Below are positions 27,208 through 39,432 of a stretch of DNA of 64,000 nt, piece after piece. The stretch is from Ephydatia muelleri (lineage: Eukaryota > Porifera > Demospongiae > Spongillida > Spongillidae), in assembly GCA_013339895.1 (NCBI GenBank), contig JABACO010000014.1, forward strand, positions 2,414,490 through 2,478,489, read 5' to 3'. Each line of letters opens with the position of its first letter. Within the stretch, counting starts at the first letter, position 1. The position numbers and the translations under genes were made by a program. A model generated the notes under the pieces. That model was not told where the DNA came from. It did not search any database and worked only from the letters and a program-made list of their open reading frames with translations.

Positions 27208-27229
27208 GGAAGTTTCTAACGAAACTTCC
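27208..27229. promoter_or_regulatory. Candidate heat-shock-element pair
   Basis: GGAAGTTTC TAAC GAAACTTCC: a perfect 9-bp inverted repeat in which each arm fits nGAAnnTTCn, the heat-shock factor site. The inner gap is 4 bp where a continuous site has 2. The nearest plus-strand gene start is 2.6 kb away, so a role is unproven. Confidence 0.3.
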
Positions 27230-27732
27230 GATTCATCACATCTCCAAAGAATCACCAGCATCTGCTGCTATTAGCAGAGGTGGTAGGAAGTGGTGGAGGA
27301 ATGGAGAGGTGCAGGTTGATGGATAAAGTCAAGCTTGTCAATTTAGTCACTAGCTTAACGAGTATTGCAACATCGTTATTAAATTGGTTATGACTCGTTA
27401 ATTTTCAGCAGCGGTGCTAGTTGATTGAATCAAAAATAATTTGATCATTACTTGCCACATTGTTGTGATGCCATTGTGCACCTCCAAATTGGTACCTATA
27501 CATTAGATTAAAGCTGTTTGGAGCACATAAACGTATGAATACTCATAATCATTCATTGCTTACATTTTCCATTACTATGAAAAATACATATATAGGTTGG
27601 TTTGTGCTCATATTTTTACATGCATCATACAATATACGGCACAGGCTTTAACAGGAGGACACATAAAATACTATATAGAGAAGTACGATGTGTCAAAACG
27701 AGGTACCTGAATGTGTTAGAAAGTTTCAAGTC

Positions 27733-28001
27733 TATATGTGGGATCGTTTCCGCGAGAGGGCATGTTTTTCCATTTATCGTGATATTCTAGAAGTCTGAAC
27801 TGTCCTCTACACATTGCTTCTTACGCACTGAGAATCGGAGTATCTGTCATAGAGTTGTAAGGCTCTGAATGTTTCATTAGCCATACATTTCAAAGCAAAA
27901 CGTTACATTTCTATTGCGCGTACTGGAGATTTTATAATTTATATCATTATAATGTATGCGTTAGCTATACAGGTCCCTTTTCGCGGAAACGATCCCATAT
28001 A
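27733..28001. mobile_element. MITE, TIR TATATGnGGATCGTTTCCGCG
   Basis: The left end TATATGTGGGATCGTTTCCG is inverted at the right end (CGGAAACGATCCCATATA, 27984-28001). Internal landmarks are GTTGTAAGGCTCTGAAT, TTAGCCATACATTTC and GCGCGTACTGGA. Relatives lie at 37297-37463, 37464-37630 (partial), about 38750-38947 (inverted) and 46773-47030. Confidence 0.8.
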
Positions 28002-29819
28002 TTAAAACGTAAAACTAGGTGAGTCTAAGAAGAGTTTTATGTCATCTGAGTGGAGCAAGATATAGGGTTAGTACAAGTGACACAAATTCTGATCCATTGC
28101 TTAGTCAAGTCTACTTTCATTTTGGATGCGATTTCTATTACAGTTTGTGAAGCTGGATAGAAAAACTCGATATTGTGTGCACAGTGTATGTTTGTAGTAC
28201 ATTCACTAAGCGCTTATGACAAACCCATTCATCCGGAGGGGGCGAAAAATCAACAGCATTGTTAAGGCTATATAAGTTACCCAACTGTTCCTGACAGTTT
28301 TCAGCAAATGTGGTTAGGGTTATATACATCCATGTGTATAATGAAGAATGTTCGTTTGGTGTCACTGGAAATGGATTCATAGTCAATGTGGCACCTGTAC
28401 AGGACAAAGTTTGATGAATGCATCATGTGATCCACTATATCACACGTGAGGGCAATATACATATGAAAAACCTTGAATCCAAGCCTCCAAGCACACACAC
28501 CCATAGAGTACAATTGAATATTTAAAAATGAGGAAAGTACACCATAAGTGATTAACACTAAGACATATGCCAACTCTGCAATCTTCTTTATATAGATGTA
28601 ATAATACTATATAGATTTAGTGTGGTTTCCTCATTCGCCCCTGTATGATACACTGTGCAAAAAGATTATTATACGATACTGTATTCTATAGCGTATATTT
28701 GTATATGCATTTTAAAATATACATGTACTATAGTTGAAGCTTGTATTGATGTCTACCAGGCACCAATGCTATAAATGTACGTAGGGTTACTTACGTTTCA
28801 AATGCTAACATTATGATTCTTCACGCTCACAAAGGAAGATCAGATGCTCTGTCAATGGCATAATGTTTGAACGAATTTGTAAGCATGAAAGAGATATGCT
28901 GGAGGTGTTTGGCAAGTTTTGATGGCATCACTGTCATTCAATGACTAAATCAGTACTTGATTTCAGTCATAAGATTTTAACATGGTAGTATTCCAAGCTT
29001 GTTGTGCTATTATAAATTTATTACAATAGTTGATCAAAATCAAAGCTCAAAAATGATTAATCAAACAAAGCCCAAAGGGGTTTCATGACTTCAAAAGGGT
29101 AAAGTTGCAAAGCTTCTTGGACTCCGCCCAGATCCCGATGGGGGAGCTTGCAGCGCTCCGTGGCTGAGGCGGGAGGCCACCCAGTATAATGCATTCATAT
29201 AATGCCGTGTTTTTCGTTCTTGCATGTGCTGCCCTTAGTTTTACAATGTTCAATTGCGTGGTTGTTGTACCATACATAACTGGCGATGCATGAATATTAC
29301 CCCTCCCCCCCCCCTCCCCCCCCCCCCCCCCCCCCCCCCAAAAAGATAAATAAATTTGGTGACTGACTACGGCCAGTACAAATGCACCCATGCACTCTCA
29401 ATGCACACCTATTTTGCCGGTTCGCTTGCAACGAGTGTCATGTGTTCACAGTCCTTAAAATGTAACGACTAGAGACGACGAAGGTTCCCACCTCGACAAA
29501 ATATAATAATAATAATGCACGCGTGTGCTTTATCAGCTCTTCTAAAAGACCTTTGCCTGGAGCGTAAACCTACAAATAATTGAGTGTTTGGACACAAAAA
29601 AAAAGGCGATCGATCTTTAATTCAGGAGACGATGCGTTTTATAAGAAAAAGGTATGTATAAGTAATGGCATCTTTTGCCGTTCAAATAGGCCGTTTTCGG
29701 GGAGGCTATCTGCCAGGCAGGCATCTTTATACCGGAACTCGTTAATGGGCGAAACTTTTTTCCCCGGCCGCGTGCAGCGTACTTAAATCTGGGCACGAGT
29801 CAGGACCACGAGAACAAAT
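28002..29819. other. Upstream region of the RNF213-like gene
   Basis: No exon was recognised. It contains a long poly-C tract (29303-29338). The last 300 bp are richer in CG than the surroundings and lead to the probable start codon at 29820. No clear TATA box was seen. Confidence 0.4.
29303..29338. repeat. Poly-C tract with one T interruption
   Basis: CCCCCCCCC CT followed by about 25 C residues, ending in AAAAAG, about 480 bp upstream of the RNF213-like start codon. Confidence 0.9.
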
Positions 29820-30636
29820 ATGGCTGAAGATAAATGTGTAAATTCGACTTTACCGTCGAAGCAATCGGAATCTAAATCTGAAGAGAGCCCTGAAAAATCT
29901 GGTACACTGGTACTGCTGAAAACATTTGACGGTAATCGCAACTGCTTCATTAATGTGCTCAATTTATGAGCTTAAACATATTGAACTGTCGGTCACGTAT
30001 GCTTTCTGTTGCTGGTATTTTCTCGCTGATAATGAACTTTCCAAATAGGTCCGATAACGCCTGTGCTAGAAAAGAAGGATAAGGAAGGTTTGTAGTGTAC
30101 TACCTGCCACTGCTGATTAGCTATGGGGTATACAGGTCCAATATGGAAATTGGGCGATAAGGATAACTTCAGTGCGGCGGTCATGAAGCTGATGTTGAAC
30201 CGTGATGGCACACCTGTTATAGTGTCTGAACATAGTGGAAGATTTACAATGGTTATGGCCACTTTCCAACACTATGAGAAGGCAGTAAGTTGATGTATGT
30301 CAGTTGGCAATGTATGCAGCAATTTCGTTTCGTTATCTCAGGGTAACTGTGATGGAAGCCATGGCAATCTTCTGAAGTGGATTGTTAAATTTCTCAAGGA
30401 AAGTGATGATGTGTTTGAAAAGGATTTCCCCTTCTACATCATCCTTGCATACAGGATAAAACTGTATGCCTTTAAGAGCTTCTAATGAGCTTAAATGTTA
30501 ACTGTTTTATTTGTAGAAATAAAAATACAATCTATAAGGGTGACAATGCACCACAATTCTTTGGTACCATTATGGACAAGATGGAGACACTGGACACACA
30601 CAAGCTATCTACAACATTGGATGCTTTTCTCCTGAG
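29820..30636 (+). CDS. RNF213-like gene, exons 1-5 (N-terminus)
   Basis: An ATG at 29820 (GAACAAATATGGCTG) opens exon 1, 29820-29901: MAEDKCVNSTLPSKQ, then an acidic Ser/Glu linker. Exons 2-5 are 30049-30087, 30136-30284, 30342-30463 and 30517-30636, all with GT-AG signals and compatible phases. They read GPITPVLEKKDKEG, GPIWKLGDKDNFSAAVMKLM, HGNLLKWIVKFLKESDDVF and DNAPQFFGTIMDKMETLD. The first exons resemble no known domain. The link to RNF213 rests on phase-matched joining to the exons at 36.3 kb and beyond, across an intron of 5.7 kb. The start was chosen because it is the first in-frame ATG of exon 1. A separate upstream exon cannot be excluded. Confidence 0.6.
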
Positions 30637-32563
30637 GTTTGAATGTATTGTTATTGAGTTAGAATTGGGGTTAATTTTGCAACTTTGCACTATAGCATTA
30701 TGTACTTAGACACTGGTCTGGCTTGTTCTAATAAATAAATTGGAAAAGTAAAGCATGAGGGGTAATAGAACAGACACAATTTTAACAGACAGACAATTGA
30801 ATATTGTTATAGAGTATTACATCAGAAATAAGGATCAACGGTATTGATTAAAAGTAAGGGGACCAAAATGGTCTGGTTCAGAGTTGTACAAATACTGCCT
30901 AGTTGTCATTCACACTCCTAGCCTCCCTCACATGTAGCTATCGCCTGATGTGCTCCCACTGCACAAGTGTCCAAAGCCAGTGCATTAGCCGACCGAATCA
31001 ACCTGTTTAATCGTGCTTAATTTCAATGCATTCCAAGGGTATGGATAAAACCACAATGACTCACATTATTATATTCACCTTAGGTATACTTACAAAGTCG
31101 TAAGTTATTCCTTTTATTAGGCAAATGTAGTTACCTTTTGTTATAAGTGTTTGCTATGCTACTTAACATGTTTCTTAAGTTAGGTGTTTATAAATGGGAC
31201 AGTTCGTGAGAAGATTGCGCATCGTTTATATATAATAGTTATAAAAATGCCTTACGGTTGAATCACTTTAACTTCTGTACCATTAACATCATATTTTCAC
31301 CACTTTGTACCAGACCCTTATCTTTCAGTGTATCTGTATCGATGTTACAAGGTCTGACACTTCATGGCGTTCATTACGACCACATCTTCAGATAGGAGTG
31401 TTCAGATCGCTTCTAGTAATGTAGGGAGAGGGATCTTGTTGCTATTAATTGTTCTGTTTGCTCATTTTCACTCTATCCGTTACAAAGATACAAGTGTGCA
31501 GCCTTAATGCACATTTCCCGCTCAATTCATGCCATTAATTGCAAGCTCATTCTCCCAATCCGCCATGAATATTTATCACTTCCTTATTCCACCCATTTTC
31601 CACAAGTTCTCTGCCTTAAACTAACCTATGGTTGTCCACAACTGTTTTTTTTTTCCTTGTATGAATCTATAAGAGTCAAAGAGAATGACTCATTACTTTG
31701 TATGACGATTGTACCGAACTAATGGATCCAAGTGAATGGTCGTTGCCACCTCACACGTTACAGGAGGCAGTACGCATCGTGATGTGCGTAAGGATTTGTT
31801 TCCTACTCACTCACATCACCCTGTTGTACCACCCTTCCCTTGTAATGTAAATATTATAAAGCTTTCCCACATTTGACATATGCTTACTAAATTTCATTCC
31901 TACCATGCCTACTCGGCTACACTGCAGGGATGCTATATATCTCACAGTTTTCAGCTCAAATAGCACATTGTTACCCGCCACACACCCACCTACTGTACAC
32001 TTGCACACACATACACACCCACACCCACACACTCACATGGAAGACTGGACTTGTGTACTCTCAGTGACTTCATTGTGTCCCATACAGGATCAAGCACATT
32101 ATACATACATTTGCACACACACACACATACACACGCAGTTATGTGTGTTGCAAAGAATAACACTATGCAACATGACACGCTGAAGGCTTTTTAATTCCCC
32201 ATGTATTTACATCACCCTTTCCCATTTGGCATAACCCTTTCTAAACTGCACTTAATTTTACGCTCACTCAGCTCTTGCAAAGAGTTTGGTCACTGCCCTC
32301 CAGTGACTCTCACACTGTTATGCCCGTGCACACATCGTGTAAAAACGATACTCCTTTGACAACTCTCCGTGCATGTGGAGTTCCCATATGACTGGTTCTC
32401 TGTAGATCCTCCTTTGACTGCACATAGGTACATGCCCATGTAGCCCGCATGTAGTGTCCCATACAATGTACATACATCGTGTTTGTCCTGATAGGATTGG
32501 TCCTCTAACACACATCTACACACACGTACACACACACACACGTACACACACACACCACACACA

Positions 32564-32594
<31 letters not shown>

Positions 32595-32595
32595 C

Positions 32596-32628
<33 letters not shown>

Positions 32629-33159
32629 GAACAATATACAATGCCACACGATATACAATGCCACATGCCTGAGCCATTCTTGTGCATTCACATCATGCAC
32701 CCTTTGCTGTCCCTTTTGCAGTAACCCTTGCTAATCTTCTCATCTTCTCATCTTCACTCTGATCCTGTTATTGCATGGCCTTTGTACCACTTGTGGTGAC
32801 TTTGGGTTCTTAGTTCTAATGCTGTTTTCACAAAGCATACATGTACATGTAAATGAATGTTGGTAAGAAGGTATTGTAGCCCCCTATGGAAGGGTGATTT
32901 GAGAATGGGCTATGGAGATGAATATCATATCTACCAGTGCAGATTGTGGTAGTTCAGGGCCTGTGGTAAGTTTACAGAAACCTAACTAAGCAAGTAGTAA
33001 AAATATTTATATTAATTTGATTAGCCAAGACCAGAATAAAAAAAGGAAATCCTCATAGGGCTGATTCAAAGAAAATACTTGCCTATTGATATTATGTCAT
33101 TTTCACAGACTATTGCTAATCATCACATATGCAACGTAACTCTTTTTCTTGTGTTTCAG
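30637..33159 (+). repeat. Intron filled by second copy of the tRNA-headed repeat family
   Basis: From about 31240 to 33100 the sequence follows the repeat seen at 20.1-22.3 kb: GGTTGAATCACTTTAACTTC near 31256, GCACATTTCCCGCTCAATTC at 31508, the ACTCGGCTACACTG block at 31911 and the GATAGGATTGGTCCTCTAA cassette at 32490. A CA/CT microsatellite interrupts it at 32510-32632. The tRNA-like boxes are degraded here. Confidence 0.6.
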
Positions 33160-33410
33160 CTGCATGGGAAGTCAGAATGAGCCTATAACTATTCATATTA
33201 TTATTCTCATCAACACCAGAGCATGAATTCAGGCATAACTGTTCTCATAGTTAGCCAAAGCCATCCATATCTTGGAGCATGTCCTGATAGCTCTGTCCAT
33301 GACCTACATGATGTTAGCCATCCAAATGAAATCATGTGTCCTTACAGAGGAATAAGACACTGCCAAGTTTTTGCTGCAGTGTTGTATATGGTAAGACCAA
33401 TATACTTGTG
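33160..33410 (+). pseudogene. YqaJ-like nuclease fragment, catalytic motif eroded
   Basis: After a TTTCAG-like site the translation reads MGSQNEP, and, after a gap and frame change, HQSMNSGITVLIVSQSHPYL then GACPDSSVHD and HPNEIMCPYRGIRH. YqaJ/lambda-exonuclease-type nucleases carry G-x-x-P-D-G and E-x-K-C-P-Y. Here the Gly after PD is Ser and the E-x-K triad reads E-I-M, so catalytic residues are missing. Such nucleases are common in animal mobile elements. This one is a dead remnant in an RNF213-like intron. Confidence 0.55.
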
Positions 33411-33737
33411 CCACAGCTTAGGTAAAATTATGTTGCACAAGTTCAAGGGAGATAGACTCTTTGTGTTTTCACCAATAAAGGCATAGGTGTAGAAAGAAAT
33501 ATGTACGATGATGAGTAATGGAAAACTATATTATTTGATGGCCCCAGAAATGATCAGTCCTGTTCATGCAATAGACCGAATGATCTATCAACAAATAAAT
33601 GTACAATTATATTAACAGTTTAATCATTATACTCTCTTTGATCATCATCATCACTTCTGTCCCCAAAATATTGATTAAATTCCATCCCAACTTATCTCGA
33701 ACTGTTACTTATGGTTTGAGAAAAAAGGCCCACAGCG

Positions 33738-33902
33738 AGTGCACACACACACACATTCACACACATACACACACATACACACACATACACACACACATAC
33801 ACACACATACACACACATACACACACATACACACACATGCACACACACATACACACACGCATACAAATACACACACACACTGCAAGCACACACACATACG
33901 TA
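33738..33902. repeat. (CA)n/(CATA)n microsatellite
   Basis: About 160 bp of ACACACATACAC units. HTHT/CVCV frames on both strands are shadows. Confidence 0.9.
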
Positions 33903-34109
33903 CGTTGTAATGTTTTGAGTTCTAAACAGGTCTTAATAAGCACTAGTAATTGTCCTATTACATCGCTTGACCACATCACATTTCAATTGTTTCAATAGCC
34001 TCAGCCTCACACTGCGCCCTGTGTTGTTAGCCTATTGGGTGGTTAGCTTCTGGGTATGTACATGTATATGGCATGCAACTCCAGTGCCTGGTGCTGCTCA
34101 ACAGGCATT

Positions 34110-34760
34110 GGATGCTTGTTAACACGATGTAGTAACCCCATCCCTATGCTGGTCATACGTGGCATCAGACGGAAGCAGGCACAATTCTGGTGTATTCCCC
34201 CCAGACTCCCAATCACTCCTCAGATACTCTCAGACCTGATGGAACAGCTGGACTGTGACTCAACATCACCTCACAGGACAGGCTCATGCTTAGGGCAGCC
34301 ATGTCTCCATCAGTTTCTTTGTGTTAGCCAGTTCACTGCCCCTGCATTCTTTAGTTGTACATCACACTGATTCTTGACAAGAGATCTCCAGTTTGTCGGA
34401 AACCAGCTACTAAGGCGCTTAAAAACGGACCAATTGGGAAAGGGCTCGGTCATCACCATGGATTGCAGTGAGGATTTCTGTTGTCCAATAAATGCACTGC
34501 AACAATACCTGAAGAGCTACAGGACTCCTTGCCTTTATGCCTGGACTCCTCTTAACTGCAAACGAGGTTCGAGCGATGCTTCATCTTCACCTTAAGTCAC
34601 TTGGCTCAACTGATCAACTTCATGCAAGACGCACAGCTTCAGGATTGGAGCCACCATGACTGCTTCTAAGGCTGGTCTATGGTCCTCCACAGTCATGGAA
34701 CTTGGCCGTTGCCTTCTGCTCCTACGTACGCTATGATCTGGCCCATCCCTCTGCTGCTGC
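34110..34760 (+). pseudogene. Tyrosine recombinase remnant (DIRS/Crypton-like integrase)
   Basis: Pieces of a phage-integrase-type recombinase occur in order but in different frames: MLVIRGIRRKQA and PPRLPITPQILSDL near 34150-34230; RRLKTDQLGKGSVITMDC and CPINALQQYLKSY at 34410-34520; then LTANEVRAMLHLHLKSLG and HSFRIGATMTASKAGLWSST at 34548-34690, with MELGR after it. HSFRIGA at 34632-34652 is the H-x-x-R box of the catalytic site. The box I Arg region and the final Tyr are not intact. These enzymes cut and rejoin DNA through a phosphotyrosine. Several frame breaks show that it is decayed. A Tc1-type element starts 330 bp downstream. Confidence 0.7.
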
Positions 34761-35093
34761 TCAGATGGCAAAGGCTAACTACACAGTTGTTCGCACACAC
34801 TGCATTCACCTATGTAGTATCATCTTATGTTTGGCCCAAACCATGACACAGAATCTAACCAGTTTTCACTATCCTGGGACTGTAAGGTATATATATGGGG
34901 GTTAACTTGGGGGCTCTGTGGGCTTGTCTCAACAAACCTGACTAGCCAAGCCTGCACCAATGTCCTGGCTTTATACACAGGTCACCTGATTTGTGGTCAG
35001 TGTGGTGCCCACACAGCTGGGGGTTGGGAAAGGCCCTGTGGGATACTTCTGCCCTTGTCTCCCAGTTGTTGCCCAAGTCATTCAACCTGTGTA

Positions 35094-35975
35094 CAGTAGC
35101 AGTCAAATTAAACATCACAAATCTCGTCTTAGTGGTAAAACCATGCGATGAATATATGGCTTCGTTTGTAGGCTCGTTTGGCTCTGCATCGTTTAAACGC
35201 TGACTATTTAGCACATTGCAAGTCATCGTTTTAGGTTAGTTTTTAGCTATTACACACGTGCTTCAGTTGATAAAGATGACTATTTGAAGCTTCGCATATT
35301 ATGTCTTGCTCGCAAAGACTACAAAGCTCCTACAATATGTAACCTACTGAAGGCCAAAAATCTATCGTGTACTTGCGAAAACGTATTTTATTTTTGAAGG
35401 GGTACGCAGAAACCCACAGCATCGCTAGAAAGCGGGGCTCAGGGCGTTTGCCCAAGGTGATTGCAGAAATTAAGGCACAACTGCGCACCAACTCCACCGG
35501 CTGTTATAGTCATGTGGCTATAAGATAAGTCTTTGCACTGTTCTTCGTTGCAGGAGATCTCTTGGATTGACATTTCGCTGTAGCGCATACTGCCAGCTCG
35601 TACACAATGTTAATAAACAGAAGCGGCGGTAGTGGGCCAAGGCGAATTTAATGGATGCAATTTTGAAGACGTTTTGTGGACTGATGAGTGTAGTATCCAA
35701 ATGAAGAGCCACAGACGATTTTGCTGCCGGCAAATCGGAGACGCTCCAAAGCCTAAGCCAAGGCACATGTACAGATTCTACTTTTCTAAAAGCGCGTACT
35801 GTCTGTATCATGCTGCAAAGACGAAGACTAAGTCCCATCTGCTAGTTAACACTTTTTAGGTGCTGATATAGGTTTCGTTTGTTGAATAGTTTTGGATAGT
35901 CTTTTTAGATCGTTCTGCATCATCGCCAGATTGTAGCACTAAGACGATGCGTGATGTTTAATTTGACCGCTACTG
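35094..35975 (+). mobile_element. Tc1/mariner-type element, TIR CAGTAGC(A/G)GTCAAATTAAA, TA duplication
   Basis: The left end CAGTAGCAGTCAAATTAAAC (35094) is inverted at the right end (GTTTAATTTGACCGCTACTG, ending 35975). TIR similarity continues for about 50 bp (ATCAC, CGTCTTAGTG). TA flanks both sides (35092-35093, 35976-35977), the classic Tc1/mariner target. At 882 bp it is shorter than intact Tc1 elements (usually 1.2-1.7 kb), so the interior is partly deleted. Confidence 0.9.
35390..35800 (+). pseudogene. Tc1-type transposase remnant
   Basis: Inside the element the translation gives SIARKRGSGRLPKVIAEIKA near 35425 (GRPRR-like linker), SLGLTFRCSAYCQL near 35560, then after a stop and a frame shift EDVLWTDECSIQMKSHRRFC at about 35665 and PKPKPRHMY. 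The W-T-D-E motif holds the first catalytic Asp of the DDE triad. The remainder of the catalytic domain, with the other two acidic residues, is missing, so the enzyme cannot be active. Confidence 0.85.
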
Positions 35976-36290
35976 TATGACATGCTTAATACCTTGAAGT
36001 GTTAGATACACAGTACATGTACTAATCAGTTAATATATGTGTGCTTGAGCTTGAAGTGCAAACAAAACAAGTCTGAGTCTATAACATTTAGCAAAACAAA
36101 AGATTTGGCATTGAGAAGGAGCAATTTTGATTGGGGGGGGGGGGGGAGAAGGGGAATATGAGTGTGCAAACAAATACATCAATCGAACTACTGATTAAGT
36201 TTATAGCCTTACAGTGGAAAAAATGAATCATTATGTGACATTCCTACTTTGTACAGCAATGTTTTAGGAGAGTATCCTATCCTTCCACAG

Positions 36291-38648
36291 TGAAAACTTC
36301 CCTATTATGTTTGGACAGCAGGATTGCAATCCTAATGTATTCCATGTGCTAGAGAGTGCATGTTTGGAATTGTCTATCATGTCATCAAAGTTGAAAAAGT
36401 CGGAGACTGAAGGTGAATCGCCTGTATACAAGAAGATGATCTGGGGTATGTTGTTAGCTCTCTGAGTGGCTGCAGTAGTTAATGTATCTGTTTGTCTTTG
36501 ATAGTCAGTGTTGCTCTAAAATGCTACTCGAAGGCTGGTGCAGAGACCAGGAGTGTGGCTGATATATGGAATAGACACTTGGTGCAGGTTTGTTGATACG
36601 CATCCTTCAACAATCAGTAATGGCCACTGATTTTAGATGAGGACGCTGTTGAAGTTAACTCCAGAGGTCGTCAATGACCTTAGACGTGGATTGAACCTGA
36701 CCAAATCCCTGAACATTCCTCCTAATTGCATGATAAATCTGGAACAACTGATTCGGCTAGCTAATGTTGAAGACTCTGTTACACCACTTTCATACCTTTG
36801 GTCAGTCTTTACAATTTTGCAATGTTTATAATATTTTACATTTGTTACCCATAGGAACTATCTTGATTGTATTGTGGGATTCATAACAACCACAGATGAT
36901 ATTGTTTATGTGGTCACTATTTTGAGGGCAAGATATGAGCATTGGATATCAACAAATCCCCCATCCCTTCTGAAATCTCTGAGCATTGAGGGAACGGTTG
37001 CTGGAGCGATACAGGAGGTATGTGCATCATGTAGTGTTGTGATATCAATATGATCTATTCATACACACCAGGGTATCATATTTGTGGAGAAATTGTGTGA
37101 TATACTTAGACAGAATAAATTGGAGGAGCTATGTTGTTCTGAAGGACTATGCTGGCTACGTCTGTTGCTGAAACTGGTGGATGTGACCACACCAGGTGCA
37201 GAGGAGCATCTGATGAAGTTATTTGCAAAGGGCAAGACTATGAATGAATCACATCACGTTCATCTGACCAATTATGTATGTTATGAATGTGCAAATGGAT
37301 TGTTTCCCCGAAAAGGGACCTAACACATGTTTTTTTAAGGAGTAATTGTAAGGCTCTGAGTTTTTAATTAGCCATACATTTCTATGCTATCGTTACATTT
37401 CTATTGCTCATACTGGAAATTTTATAATATATGCACTAGGTCCCTGTTTGCAGAAACAATCCCAGTAATGTTTTTTTCAAGATTTCAAATTCTTTAAGGA
37501 GGAGTCGTAAGGCTCTGAATTTGTAATTAGCCATACATTTCTATTCAAGCGTTACATTTCTATTGCTAATACTGGAAATTTTATAATGCATGCACTTGGT
37601 CCCTGTTTGCGGAAACAATCCCAAATATATACTTGTACACTGCTCAAGTTGTTTTTGTCTGCAGGTGATTGAGAGAACAAGACAATCATTTCCACGGTTC
37701 CCAATCCATCTATTTTCTCAATTGTACAAGGGTGTCCGAATCTGGCCACATAAGGTTTGTGATTGTACAGTTTAGTAGGGGAGGGCAGGGCCTCTGTCTT
37801 CAATATGCACATCAAAAGAAACCACTCCGCTAAAATTGTGCAATTCACTAATGGAATATATACAATCCTCTGTCTTAAATAATAATTGGCATATCTGGTA
37901 TGGTGAATGCAAGTCCATTGATCAGCATGCAAATAGAATATCGCGTGTGGCATTTACGTACATGTATTACAGTTACTTTAAATCATTGTGTTACAGTTTG
38001 CAGAGGACTACCTCTCTGCCTACAAGATAACACCAGGAATAAAGATATGCGATGGATTCATATCTGAAGTCACTGATAGGTAAGGTAGTGCGTAACGTGA
38101 CCTTTGGCATTGAAAATCAGTTATTTCAAATACTGTTTAAATTCCAATCAATCATGTTGGATTATTTTGGATAGCTAAAATCAATTTTTTTCAAATGGCT
38201 TTCTGAATTGCTAGCAGAATGCCTAGGTTTTATATTGTCTCACATTACCATTACACTGTAACTGACACACATTGCAGGCATTCAGGGGCTAACAACCATC
38301 ACTTTCTTCTTGACTTCATTAAACAAGTTGGAGCACAGTATGTCACAGATAAACGACCTCGTGACTTCATCTTGGACCTTTTGAAGATAAATGTTCCAAT
38401 GTTGTTTGCATTACCAGAGAAGACCGATAATGGCTACGATGTGGCTGTGGAGGTTCAAAGCAATCTCTCAACTTTTGTACAAGAGTATATTTATGACAAT
38501 GGCCTGAAGAAAGGCTTGCTTCCCAGGATGAGCAAGATGTTGGTAGGTATTTGAATCCTATATATGTTTGATTTGTTATTTTTCCCTCTTGTTACAGTCA
38601 GAGCAGCTTGATGATTTTCAGCAGCTAATGTTAATTGTTCTTCAGAAG
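36291..38648 (+). CDS. RNF213-like gene, exons 6-14
   Basis: Nine exons with matching GT-AG signals: 36291-36445, 36505-36587, 36637-36800, 36855-37017, 37072-37275, 37665-37754, 37997-38079, 38278-38542 and 38598-38648. The product is a helical, non-repetitive region: ENFPIMFGQQDCNPNVFHVL, DIWNRHLVQMRTLLKLTPEV, NYLDCIVGFITTTDD, YEHWISTNPPSLLKSLS, FVEKLCDILRQNKLEEL, VIERTRQSFPRFPIHLFSQL, DYLSAYKITPGIKICDGFIS, VGAQYVTDKRPRDFILDLLK, then SEQLDDFQQLMLIVLQK. This fits the long N-terminal arm/stalk of RNF213, which precedes the AAA core. The exon at 38278 is the parent of the interrupted copy at 13.2-20.0 kb. MITE copies sit in the intron at 37.3-37.63 kb. No frame break was seen in this block. 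Confidence 0.75.
37297..37630. mobile_element. One full and one partial copy of the GATCGTTTC MITE, in tandem
   Basis: A first copy runs from GGATTGTTTCCCCGAAAAGG (37297) to GCAGAAACAATCCC (37463). A second begins with the GTTTTTTTCAAG interior and ends CGGAAACAATCCC near 37624, lacking its left terminus. Both contain AAGGCTCTGA and TTAGCCATACATTTCTAT. An inverted relative lies at 38750-38947. Confidence 0.75.
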
Positions 38649-39432
38649 GTACACAAACTAGTTCTTATACACATGTATTCAGAATAATATGCCATAACAA
38701 TGTATATGGGAGTGTTCTGCGAAGACAACTAGGGCATACACTGTACATTATAACGTTTCTATAGTGACACACAATAGAAATGGTGACCTGGTGTTGAAAT
38801 ATATGGCTAATTAAAGATTCAGTGCTTTACAACTCATGGCAAATTCTCAGTGCGTACGAATCGTTTAGAGAACATTTCCAACTGCTAGAATATCAGAAAA
38901 ATTGAAATCGTGAAATATACCCCTTTTTACAGAAACGATCCCATATACACCATTTAGGCTACCAGAAATTGATTTTCAGCATCAAAAATTGTATGGCAAA
39001 TATGTGGATATAGCTGTATATCTATTGTTTAAAATACTCACAACACCTTTCTCTGAGAAGTTGTGTCATATTTCTTTAAAGCTATCTAAAATTCTCATCG
39101 TTCTTTATGGCTCGCCTGTTCGGCTTTTGTTCACTTGCAGTGAATTCCGTCTCTTGTTTCTAACAACTAGATGTAGATGTAGTGTCAACCAAATTACTTA
39201 GCTGCAATACTCTTCCCTTGGTACACTCGTCTAGCACTCTGCACAAGTGCTCAATGCATCAATTGACCTTCCTAGAAGGGTATGCCAGGGTTGAATTAGT
39301 AGAGGTGTTTATAGAGCTGGATAATGAAATTGTAACTCACTTCCTTCTTTATATCTGTGTAAACTTACCAGGGCTCTGACCTACCACAATCTCCACTGAT
39401 TGCGTAGGTGCAGTAAAATTCATCACTGTATA

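Noticed and set aside
28138-28573. Two overlapping 90-codon minus frames
   Set aside because: No splice-consistent exon, no motif and no family resemblance; judged to be chance.
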